A DNA stretch of 64,000 bases. Origin: Aequoribacter sp049615385. GTDB lineage: Bacteria; Pseudomonadota; Gammaproteobacteria; Pseudomonadales; Halieaceae. The notes under the pieces are model-generated. The model was not told the DNA's origin. It saw only the letters and a list, made by a program, of their open reading frames with translations, and made no database searches. How positions within the stretch are numbered: position 1 is the first letter of the stretch; the number at the start of each line of letters is the position of its first letter. Below, one piece after another: positions 16,749 through 24,372 of this stretch. The position numbers and the translations under genes are program-made. Location of the stretch: assembly GCF_049615385.1 (NCBI RefSeq), contig NZ_JBMZFL010000009.1, one strand, 5' to 3'.

Positions 16749-18452
16749 TTGAAGCTCGGACTGCCAGCACTTGCATGGATCAGTGGCTATAACGAACGCG
16801 TTTTGGCTCGGGATCTAGTCGCGTCCGGGGTATTGATCGCCACCATGGTACCCCAAGCATTAGGTTTTGCCCTAGTTGCGGGTGTCCCCGTTCAAGTGGG
16901 TTTGTACTCTGCTATTTTGCCGGCCGTCATTTATGCTCTGCTTGGTACTGGGCGAACGCTTTCCGTCGGGCCGGTGGCCATCGTTTCAATTTTAACAGCC
17001 ACGACGATCAACGAAGCGTCGTCGCTGTTAAAGCTGGATCCCTTACAGGTGATGGCGACTCTGACCGTCATTGTGGGTATTTCGCTGACATTACTGGGTT
17101 TGTTTCGTTTTGGGTTTATCGCCAATTTTCTGAGTCGCCCTGTGGTGTCGGGTTTTATATCGGCATCGGGTGTCGTCATAGCGGTCAGCCAACTGCCGGC
17201 CATATTGGGCATAAGCAATGGTGGTGAAACGGTACCGGATGTACTGTACGCCTTGATTGTTAGTGATGAAATTGTCAGTCGTGAAAGTGTGTCGTTGGGG
17301 CTCTTGACGATCGCGTTTTTAGTGCTCGCTCGGCTGTTGATGATCGGCGTGATGGACGCGCTCAGCGTTGCCAAAGCCGTGACCTACTCCGCTGTCAAAC
17401 TTTTGCCCTTGGTTGCACTGGTTGGCGCGTCTTATCTTGGGTTTCTGCTGGGTGTCGAAGAGCAAGGGGTGGCCGTGTTGGGTGCCGTTCCTTCAGGTGC
17501 CCCGCCACTCTCGGCCCCCACATTAAACCCTAACCTGTGGTTGCACTTAGCTCCTCCCGCCTTCCTCATCGCTGTTATCGCCTACGTAGAGTCTATTTCC
17601 ACAGCGAGGAAGCTCGCAGCGAATCGCCGTGAGCGCGTATCGCCCGACCAGGAGCTACTTGGTTTGGGCGCGGCCAATCTAGTCTCCGCATTTTCATCCG
17701 GCCTCCCCGTTGCTGGCAGCTTGGCACGATCGCTCGCCAACTATGACGCCGGCGCTCGTACGCCTCTGGCTCTAATCTTTGCAGCCTGGGGCGTCGGGTT
17801 ATTTACTGTATTATTCACTGGGATCTTATCTCACGTGCCGGTTGCTGCTGTTGCTGGAATTGTTGTTGTTGCGGTGCTAGGCCCTGTGGATCTTGGAATG
17901 ATTGCTCGGTCTTGGCAATCCTCGGCAGCGGACTTTGGCTCTCTCTTGGGTACGATTATTGTGACTCTGAGCTTTGGGGTTTCAAGCGGTTTGTTGGTGG
18001 GCGTTGGTTTATCGGTATTGGTGCACAACTACCGCACCTCGCACCCACACGTTGCGATCGTGGGCAAGCTCCCAGGTACGGATCGTTTTGGTGATGCCGA
18101 CCGGCACGACGTGGTGACAGACCCCTTGGTGTGCACCTTGCGTATTGACGAAAGCTTGTATTTTCCCAATGCGTCGTTTCTTGAAGATGTCGTTTATGCC
18201 GCCATATCGGCTCGGCCTCGGCTGCGTCACCTGGTACTTCTGTGCTCATCGGTCAACGCAATCGACATGAGCGCGCTAGAGACGCTGGAGATGTTAAATT
18301 ATCGCCTTGCTGAACTAAATATTACCTTGAATTTGAGTGAAGTAAAGCCGCATGTAATGGATGAATTGCGCGATAGTGCGTTTCGTGCACGCATGACCGG
18401 CAAGATATTCCCTACCCAGCTAGAAGCTTTTGAAACACTGCGTCGAGCATGA
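16749..18452 (+). CDS. SulP-family anion transporter with STAS domain (paralogue 1)
   Basis: 567-residue inner-membrane carrier. The SulP core starts with LVASGVLIATMVPQALGFAL and shows GRTLSVGPVAIVS, RPVVSGFISASG and the conserved loop AYVESISTARKLA. NLVSAFSSGLPVAGS follows, and a cytoplasmic STAS domain forms the last ~110 residues (VLLCSSVNAIDMSALETLE). The only workable start is a TTG at 16749 with AGGGG 9 nt upstream. It closely resembles the second SulP at 22571 over the whole length, so the two are paralogues. The gene is convergent with fisR (2 nt apart). Its anion is unknown; sulfate, sulfite or bicarbonate are all possible for the family, and the sulfide-oxidation context favours a sulfur oxyanion. 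Confidence 0.85.
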   Translation: MKLGLPALAWISGYNERVLARDLVASGVLIATMVPQALGFALVAGVPVQVGLYSAILPAVIYALLGTGRTLSVGPVAIVSILTATTINEASSLLKLDPLQVMATLTVIVGISLTLLGLFRFGFIANFLSRPVVSGFISASGVVIAVSQLPAILGISNGGETVPDVLYALIVSDEIVSRESVSLGLLTIAFLVLARLLMIGVMDALSVAKAVTYSAVKLLPLVALVGASYLGFLLGVEEQGVAVLGAVPSGAPPLSAPTLNPNLWLHLAPPAFLIAVIAYVESISTARKLAANRRERVSPDQELLGLGAANLVSAFSSGLPVAGSLARSLANYDAGARTPLALIFAAWGVGLFTVLFTGILSHVPVAAVAGIVVVAVLGPVDLGMIARSWQSSAADFGSLLGTIIVTLSFGVSSGLLVGVGLSVLVHNYRTSHPHVAIVGKLPGTDRFGDADRHDVVTDPLVCTLRIDESLYFPNASFLEDVVYAAISARPRLRHLVLLCSSVNAIDMSALETLEMLNYRLAELNITLNLSEVKPHVMDELRDSAFRARMTGKIFPTQLEAFETLRRA

Positions 18453-18454
18453 GT

Positions 18455-19774
18455 TCAGTTCAAGCTTTCAAGCTTACGATACAGGGTTCGAAGGCTGATG
18501 CCTGCTTGTTTCGCGGCAGCCTTCTTGTCGCCCCGGTGCGCGTCTAATAGCTCTGTGAAATATCGGCGCTCGAGCTCCGCCAAAGAGTAATGCGTTAACT
18601 TGCTGTTCGGATCGCTAAGCTTTTCGGCCCCACCCATGGCGATGGCTCGCTCTTTGAGAAGACGGTTAATGAGATCGTGAGCTAGTACGTTGCCATCGTT
18701 AAGAACAGAGGCCCGCAACAAGAAATTTCTGAGTTCGCGTATGTTGCCAGGCCAATCCGCCTCCTCTAATAGGCTCTGCGCGGCTTGCGTTAGGTGGTAT
18801 CGATTCCCTGCTCCAAGGCTTTCTAGTATCGTGTCAGCAATGACGGGGATATCCGAGCGCCTGTCGGTAAGCCTTGGCATATGAATCGGGAACACGTTGA
18901 TTCGATAATACAAGTCTAAGCGAAAAGCCCCCTCTTGCACGCGCCGCCAAAGATCGTGATGAGTGGCGCAAATCAACCGAAAATCGGTGTGTTTTGATTC
19001 GCTTGATCCGATCGGGCGGTAGCTGCCTGTTTCGATGAGTCGGAGTAACTTAACCTGTAAGTTGAGTGGAATGTCCCCTACTTCATCTAAAAAGAGTGTC
19101 CCTCCGTCGGCTGCAGAGGCCAGTCCTTGGCGTTCAAAATTAGCGCCTGTGAAGGCGCCCTTAGTGTGACCGAACAGCTCGCTCTCAAAGAGCGTCTCAG
19201 TTAAGCCTGAGCATTCTAGCGTGACCATAGGACGCTTACTGCGACCGCTTTGCTGATGAATGGCTTGAGCGATGACCTCTTTGCCCGTGCCTGACTCGCC
19301 GAGCAATACAACGGCGATATCGCTGTCTGCCACTCTGCTTACTTGGCTGAGTACCTGACGGAAAGCTGGGTGACTGCCTGCGACTTTTACCGGCTTGTGC
19401 GTGGTCACTTTATTCTCGACCGACCGTAGCACTTCGACGAAGTGAGTAACGTTCCCACTGTCATCACGAATCGGTGTCATTTCAACATCGACGTATTCGC
19501 GTCCTCTGGGTGTGTGGTGCACATGCAGTACGCGTGTTTTTTGACCTGATGCCCTAGCTTGACGCATGGGGCAATCTTCTCCCGACTGATCGCAGGGTTT
19601 GTCATAGCCGTGCGATATCGCATAGCACTTCGGGGAACTCGTCAGATCGAGCTGACCGAAGGCGGATTCGTAAGCCGTGTTGGTCGCTTCTATCTCGTAA
19701 TCCTTGGAAACAACAATAGCCGGAAGCTCGATGACATCGAGTAGATCTTTCGGGTTGGTGAGAGTAGATTTCAT
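18455..19774 (-). CDS. fisR: sigma-54-dependent sulfane-sulfur-responsive activator, FisR type
   Basis: 439-residue enhancer-binding protein. The N-terminal PAS-like sensor carries Cys50, Cys61 and Cys68 (KCYAISHGYDKPC then EDCPMR). The 11- and 7-residue spacing is the same as that of the three cysteines reported to sense sulfane sulfur in Cupriavidus FisR (from memory: C53, C64, C71). The AAA+ domain has GESGTGKE (159-166), the sigma-54 contact loop GAFTGA (206-211) and TLFLDEVGD. A Fis-type helix-turn-helix ends the protein (KAAAKQAGISLRTLYRKL). It is divergent from the dioxygenase-SQR operon, whose upstream region holds a -24/-12 promoter and paired dyads. Role as its activator is inferred but well supported. 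Confidence 0.9.
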   Translation of the reverse strand: MKSTLTNPKDLLDVIELPAIVVSKDYEIEATNTAYESAFGQLDLTSSPKCYAISHGYDKPCDQSGEDCPMRQARASGQKTRVLHVHHTPRGREYVDVEMTPIRDDSGNVTHFVEVLRSVENKVTTHKPVKVAGSHPAFRQVLSQVSRVADSDIAVVLLGESGTGKEVIAQAIHQQSGRSKRPMVTLECSGLTETLFESELFGHTKGAFTGANFERQGLASAADGGTLFLDEVGDIPLNLQVKLLRLIETGSYRPIGSSESKHTDFRLICATHHDLWRRVQEGAFRLDLYYRINVFPIHMPRLTDRRSDIPVIADTILESLGAGNRYHLTQAAQSLLEEADWPGNIRELRNFLLRASVLNDGNVLAHDLINRLLKERAIAMGGAEKLSDPNSKLTHYSLAELERRYFTELLDAHRGDKKAAAKQAGISLRTLYRKLESLN

Positions 19775-19793
19775 GCCGTTATTGTCACTCTTT

Positions 19794-19809
19794 TTGTCAT
19801 TTTTGACAA
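19794..19809. promoter_or_regulatory. putative FisR upstream activating site 1 (TTGTCA-N4-TGACAA)
   Basis: Perfect 16-bp dyad lying 20 nt from the fisR start and about 105 nt upstream of the -24/-12 promoter. A related half-degenerate copy begins 33 nt further right. Position and pairing fit an enhancer for a sigma-54 activator. That FisR binds here is inference. Confidence 0.6.
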
Positions 19810-19826
19810 GGCTGCCGGATTGCTTT

Positions 19827-19842
19827 GCGTCATTTTTGGCTA
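19827..19842. promoter_or_regulatory. putative FisR upstream activating site 2 (imperfect copy)
   Basis: GTCATTTTTGGC at 19829-19840 matches GTCATTTTTGAC of site 1 in 11 of 12 positions. The offset of 33 nt is about three helical turns, so both sites would lie on the same DNA face. The outer arms are weaker than in site 1. Confidence 0.5.
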
Positions 19843-19911
19843 GCCTGCTGATCGAATTTGTAAGGTGCTGTTTTTCTAAAGTTTTTTATTCACTGGATTG
19901 ATATCAAGAAG

Positions 19912-19927
19912 TGGCACGGTTTTCGCA
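19912..19927 (+). promoter_or_regulatory. sigma-54 (-24/-12) promoter for the persulfide dioxygenase-SQR-SulP operon
   Basis: TGGCACGGTTTTCGCA matches TGGCACG-N4-TTGCA with one mismatch, and the GG (19913-19914) and GC (19925-19926) have the required spacing. It would start transcription around 19938-19940, about 30 nt before the dioxygenase ATG. The sigma-54 activator gene next door makes this strong. Confidence 0.85.
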
Positions 19928-19969
19928 TTCCTTGGAAGGAAACTCCATTCAAACCTATAGAGGTGCGTT

Positions 19970-20866
19970 ATGAACCCATTGCCATTTGAGCTTCAAACGA
20001 CTCATTACCCTGAAGTCGTACCTTTTTATGACGACGACACGAATACGTTTTCTTATGTTGTGTATCAGAGGGGCGATTCGCGATGCGCGGTGATCGATTC
20101 CGTACTGGATCTGGATTACCCGTCGGGCACGGTAAGTACAGTTGGCGCGCAGCGTATTATTGATTACATCGAAAAGCATCAGCTTGAGCTTGAATGGATT
20201 GTAGAGACGCATGTGCACGCCGATCACCTGTCAGCGGCGCCAGTATTGCAGGAGCGCTTGGGAGGCAAACTGGTCATCGGTAAGAACATCCAAGTCGTGC
20301 AGGATACGTTTGGAAAAGTATTCAACGAAGGGACCGAGTTTAAACGCGATGGTTCGCAATTCGATGTATTAGTCGAAGACGGTGATGAACTCACCATGGG
20401 CGACCTGCAAATTAAGGTACTGCACACGCCCGGGCATACGCCTGCGTGCATGACCTACATCATTGGTGATGCCGTGTTTGTAGGTGACACCTTATTTATG
20501 CCCGATGGCGGTACGGCTCGGGTTGATTTTCCCGGCGGCGACGCAAGAACTCTGTATCGGTCCATAAAACGTGTGCTCTCGCTGCCAGAGAATTTTCGCT
20601 TGTTTATGTGCCATGACTACTGCCCAAATGGCCGGGCTCTTGAGTATCAAACTACGGTGGCGGCTGAGAAAAAAAGCAATATTCACGTGAACGACAAGGT
20701 CAGTGAGGACGAATTTGTCGCCATGCGTGAGGCGCGCGATGCAACCTTAGGTATGCCGCGTTTGATTTTGCCCTCGCTTCAGGTGAACATGAGAGCGGGT
20801 CACATGCCGCCGGCCGATAGCGACGGTAGAGTATTTTTGAAACTACCTGTTAACGCCTTTGTATAA
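19970..20866 (+). CDS. persulfide dioxygenase, ETHE1-like metallo-beta-lactamase protein
   Basis: 298-residue non-haem iron enzyme that oxidises glutathione persulfide to sulfite and glutathione. The metal motif is ETHVHADHLSAA, followed by HTPGHTPACMTYI (His ligand), VGDTLFMPDGGTARVDFPGGDA (Asp ligand and ETHE1 signature) and LFMCHDYCPNGR. Length and the RVDFPGG segment separate it from glyoxalase II. GAGGTG lies 7 nt upstream of the ATG. First gene of the operon driven by the -24/-12 promoter, with sqr 23 nt downstream. Could be annotated Blh or PDO; the context with SQR and FisR makes sulfide detoxification the likely role. Confidence 0.9.
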   Translation: MNPLPFELQTTHYPEVVPFYDDDTNTFSYVVYQRGDSRCAVIDSVLDLDYPSGTVSTVGAQRIIDYIEKHQLELEWIVETHVHADHLSAAPVLQERLGGKLVIGKNIQVVQDTFGKVFNEGTEFKRDGSQFDVLVEDGDELTMGDLQIKVLHTPGHTPACMTYIIGDAVFVGDTLFMPDGGTARVDFPGGDARTLYRSIKRVLSLPENFRLFMCHDYCPNGRALEYQTTVAAEKKSNIHVNDKVSEDEFVAMREARDATLGMPRLILPSLQVNMRAGHMPPADSDGRVFLKLPVNAFV

Positions 20867-20889
20867 TCATAATTCTAAGGGGACGTACT

Positions 20890-22566
20890 ATGAAAACTGC
20901 AACCATCAACGACAAGCTGTCTCTCTCTGACCAATTGCTACTCAGCGACATAGCGGATTTGGCTTCGAGTGGCGTGAAAACCATTATCTGTAACCGTCCG
21001 GATGGTGAGGACAGTGATCAGTTAACCTTCACCGAAATCCAAGCCGCTGCCGCTGAGCATGGCATTATGGCTATTCATCAAGCGATAACGCCCGGCCAGA
21101 TCTCAGGCGCACAAGTCGACGCATTTAGGCAGGCGGTTGATGAAACTGATGGTAAGGTGCATGCCTATTGCCGCACGGGCACGCGGTCGATCACATTGTG
21201 GTCCTTAAGTGAGGCGAAAACAGGCGTGTCAGCGGCGACTCTCATTGAGCGCGCAGAGAGCGTGGGCTATGACCTAAGTGGTATGGCTGAGAAATTTGCA
21301 GCGGCAAATCCGGATGCGCCTAGGGCCCCTACTCCTAAAGAGTATGATGTAGTAATTGTTGGTGGAGGTGCCGGCGGTATCTCGGTTGCGTCTTCCTTAC
21401 TTAAGCGCACACAGGATTTAAGTATTGCCATCGTGGATCCGGCGGAAGTGCACTACTACCAACCTGGCTGGACAATGGTCGGTGGTGGTGTGTTTACGCA
21501 AGAGCAAACCGTTAAATCGATGAACTCACTCATACCCTCAGGTGTGGTTTGGATTAAGGAGGCCGTGGCTACATTTGCGCCGACCAGTAACCAAGTGACC
21601 TTGGAAGACGCCAGTGTGTTGCAGTACCGCCAGCTGGTTGTGGCGCCCGGTCTCAAGCTGAACTGGGGTGCCGTGGAGGGTCTGACTGAGACCCTTGGGC
21701 ACAATGGTGTAACCTCAAATTATCGTTATGATTTAGCACCTTACACCTGGAAGTTGGTTCAGGGTCTTAAATCTGGGAAGGCGATCTTCACTCAGCCCCC
21801 CATGCCGATTAAGTGCGCCGGCGCGCCTCAAAAGGCGATGTATCTATCGAGCGATCACTGGTTAAAAAGTCAGGTGCTTGGCAACATCGATGTCGAGTTC
21901 TGTAATGCCGGTGCGGTGCTCTTTGGTGTCCAAGAATACGTGCCCGCTTTGATGGAATACGTCAAAAAATACGATGCGACGCTGTCCTTTAACCACAACC
22001 TTGTCAAAATTGATGGCCCCAGTAAAACGGCTTGGTTTGAAGTGAAAGACGCCGAAGGGAATACTCAGGTGGTTGAAAAAACCTTCGATATGATTCACGT
22101 CTGCCCCCCGCAGTGCGCTCCCGACTTTGTGGCGCAATCGGAGCTTGCCGATGCCAACGGCTGGGTAGACGTTGATCAAACGACCCTACAACACAAACGT
22201 TTCAATAACGTCTGGTCTTTAGGCGATGTTCAGAACGCTCCCAACGCGAAGACAGCTGCGGCAGCGCGTGTTCAAGCGCCGATTGTTGCGAACAACCTTC
22301 TGCACGAGCTGGGAAGAGAAAGCTGGGTTGCCCATTACAACGGTTATGGTAGCTGCCCCCTTACCGTTGAGCGCGGAAAAATTGTGCTTGCCGAGTTCGG
22401 CTATGGCGGCAAGCTATTACCTAGTTTCCCATCTTGGGTCTTGAACGGTCGCAAACCCACGCGCCTTGCTTGGTGGTTGAAAGAAATTATCCTACCTCCG
22501 ATTTATTGGAAAGCCATGCTAAGGGGCCGTGAGTGGATGGTAACTCCCGTCCACGAAAAAGGCTGA
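20890..22566 (+). CDS. sqr: fused DUF442-type sulfurtransferase and sulfide:quinone oxidoreductase
   Basis: 558-residue fusion. Residues 1-~125 are a TIGR01244/DUF442-like domain with a rhodanese-style loop YCRTGTRS (Cys94). From residue 150 a type II (SQOR-like) flavoprotein follows: VVIVGGGAGGISVASSL, HYYQPGWTMVGGG, and MPIKCAGAPQKAMYL with the first redox cysteine at Cys309. The second human redox cysteine (GIGDC, Cys379 from memory) aligns with Val447 in SLGDVQNAP; instead there is a CPPQC pair at Cys405 and Cys409. It oxidises sulfide at the inner membrane and passes electrons to quinone. The C-terminus ends with amphipathic segments (WWLKEIILPPIYWKAMLRG) suited to membrane contact. SulP2 starts 4 nt downstream. 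Confidence 0.9.
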   Translation: MKTATINDKLSLSDQLLLSDIADLASSGVKTIICNRPDGEDSDQLTFTEIQAAAAEHGIMAIHQAITPGQISGAQVDAFRQAVDETDGKVHAYCRTGTRSITLWSLSEAKTGVSAATLIERAESVGYDLSGMAEKFAAANPDAPRAPTPKEYDVVIVGGGAGGISVASSLLKRTQDLSIAIVDPAEVHYYQPGWTMVGGGVFTQEQTVKSMNSLIPSGVVWIKEAVATFAPTSNQVTLEDASVLQYRQLVVAPGLKLNWGAVEGLTETLGHNGVTSNYRYDLAPYTWKLVQGLKSGKAIFTQPPMPIKCAGAPQKAMYLSSDHWLKSQVLGNIDVEFCNAGAVLFGVQEYVPALMEYVKKYDATLSFNHNLVKIDGPSKTAWFEVKDAEGNTQVVEKTFDMIHVCPPQCAPDFVAQSELADANGWVDVDQTTLQHKRFNNVWSLGDVQNAPNAKTAAAARVQAPIVANNLLHELGRESWVAHYNGYGSCPLTVERGKIVLAEFGYGGKLLPSFPSWVLNGRKPTRLAWWLKEIILPPIYWKAMLRGREWMVTPVHEKG

Positions 22567-22570
22567 TTTC

Positions 22571-24280
22571 ATGCAATGGTTCCCCGCGGCACAGTGGCTC
22601 AGAGGCTACAATCGTTCGTTGTTTACCGCTGATTTTATCGCGGCGATCATCGTCACGATTATGCTCATCCCGCAATCGCTGGCCTACGCGATGTTGGCCG
22701 GGCTGCCTCCAGAGGTTGGGTTGTATGCTTCAGTGCTCCCACTTGTCGCTTACGCCTTGTTTGGTACAAGTCGCACTTTGTCGGTGGGGCCCGTTGCTGT
22801 TGTCAGTTTGATGACTGCTAGCGCAGTCAGTGACGCGGTTGCGGTAACCGGTGCCGATTATCATCAGGCGGCGATCTTATTGGCGTTGCTCTCTGCCGCG
22901 ATGTTGATTGGCATGGGCTTGCTGCGATTTGGTTTTTTGGCCAACTTTTTATCGCATCCGGTCGTCTCAGGCTTCATCTCTGCCTCTGGGATCATTATTG
23001 CGCTGAGTCAGTTGAAGCACGTATTAGGTATTTCTGCTCACGGTGAAACATTGATTGAGCTCGGTAAGTCCCTTTCGGCTCATGTTGCTGAGACGAATAG
23101 CTATACTTTGGGCGTTGGCTTGTTTGCCTTGCTCTTCCTGGCGTGGTGTCGAAGGTATCTGAGCGTCTCGCTTGTTCGGATGGGATGTTCAAAAGATTTG
23201 GCCTCGACATTAACCAAAACCGCGCCTGTTATCTCGATTGCAGCGACCATTGCCCTAGCCTACGGTTTTGACTTGGCAGACCGAGGCGTGGCTATTGTCG
23301 GGGCCGTGCCCAGCGGTTTGCCCAGCCTTGGCTTGCCAGCATTCGATTGGCGTTTAATCGAACAGCTATGGCCCTCCGCCTTGCTGATCTCCATCATCGG
23401 CTACGTGGAGTCGATCTCAGTTGGCCGCACTCTCGGTGCAAAACGACGTCAACGGGTGCACTCTGATCAAGAGCTCATTGGCTTGGGCTCGGCTAATTTA
23501 GCCTCTGCTTTGTCCTCTGGATTTCCAGTGACCGGGGGATTCTCGCGATCCGTTGTTAATTTTGATGCCGGCGCTCAAACTCCGGCAGCAAGTATTATGA
23601 CGGCGATCGGTATTGCGCTGGCGGCGATGTTTTTGACCCCGATACTTTTTTACCTACCGAAAGCGACACTGGCCGCCACAATTATTGTCGCCGTGATGAG
23701 TCTGGTCGATTTGGGTTTGTTAAAGCGTGCTTGGAATTATTCTAAGAGCGATGGGTTGGCCCTAGCTGGAACCATCGTCATTACCCTTTTGGCGGGCGTT
23801 GAAGCAGGTGTTGTAACCGGCGTTGCGCTCTCAATTTTCTTGCACCTGTATCACACGTCAAAGCCTCATGTTGCCATCGTCGGAGAAGTCCCAGGAACCC
23901 AGCATTTTCGGAATGTTAGCCGCCACAAAGTCATCACTGCGCCGACGATTTGCTCGATCCGAATTGACGAAAGTTTGTATTTCCCCAACGCCGCGTACCT
24001 CGAAGATGTGGTCTACGCGCAAGTCGCCAAGAATCCAGAGTTAAAGCATGTCGTTTTGATGTGCTCGGCGGTCAACGTGATCGATCTGAGCGCTCTTGAA
24101 GCGCTGGAGATGATTAACGAGAGGCTGACAGAGCTTGATATTGGTCTGCACTTGTCTGAGGTTAAAGGGCCCGTGATGGACGCTTTGGAGCGTTCCCACC
24201 TGCTGCACGCTTTGAACGGTCACGTCTATTTGTCGCAACACGAAGCTTTCACGCAATTACAGGCTGGCGCTGGGGCTTAA
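22571..24280 (+). CDS. SulP-family anion transporter with STAS domain (paralogue 2, in sqr operon)
   Basis: 569-residue inner-membrane carrier with the same architecture as the SulP at 16749: IVTIMLIPQSLAYAML, GTSRTLSVGPVAVVS, HPVVSGFISASGIIIALSQ, GYVESISVGRTLG, NLASALSSGFPVTGGFSRS, then a STAS domain (LMCSAVNVIDLSALEALE). It begins 4 nt after the sqr stop, so it is co-translated with the sulfide-oxidation genes. Export of sulfite or sulfate formed by the dioxygenase, or uptake of a sulfur anion, are both plausible. The close identity with paralogue 1, for example IDESLYFPNA in both STAS domains, points to a local duplication. Confidence 0.87.
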   Translation: MQWFPAAQWLRGYNRSLFTADFIAAIIVTIMLIPQSLAYAMLAGLPPEVGLYASVLPLVAYALFGTSRTLSVGPVAVVSLMTASAVSDAVAVTGADYHQAAILLALLSAAMLIGMGLLRFGFLANFLSHPVVSGFISASGIIIALSQLKHVLGISAHGETLIELGKSLSAHVAETNSYTLGVGLFALLFLAWCRRYLSVSLVRMGCSKDLASTLTKTAPVISIAATIALAYGFDLADRGVAIVGAVPSGLPSLGLPAFDWRLIEQLWPSALLISIIGYVESISVGRTLGAKRRQRVHSDQELIGLGSANLASALSSGFPVTGGFSRSVVNFDAGAQTPAASIMTAIGIALAAMFLTPILFYLPKATLAATIIVAVMSLVDLGLLKRAWNYSKSDGLALAGTIVITLLAGVEAGVVTGVALSIFLHLYHTSKPHVAIVGEVPGTQHFRNVSRHKVITAPTICSIRIDESLYFPNAAYLEDVVYAQVAKNPELKHVVLMCSAVNVIDLSALEALEMINERLTELDIGLHLSEVKGPVMDALERSHLLHALNGHVYLSQHEAFTQLQAGAGA

Positions 24281-24372
24281 GCTTCTCGACTGGGGGATTA
24301 ACGCTGTTTGGGGCTGGCTAGCGCTGAAATAAGCCGCCATAATGGTGTTTCTTTCGTTTGTAGCTACTGACT

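Noticed and set aside
22995..23210. Antisense frames inside the second SulP gene
   Set aside because: Shadow frames of a strongly conserved membrane protein.
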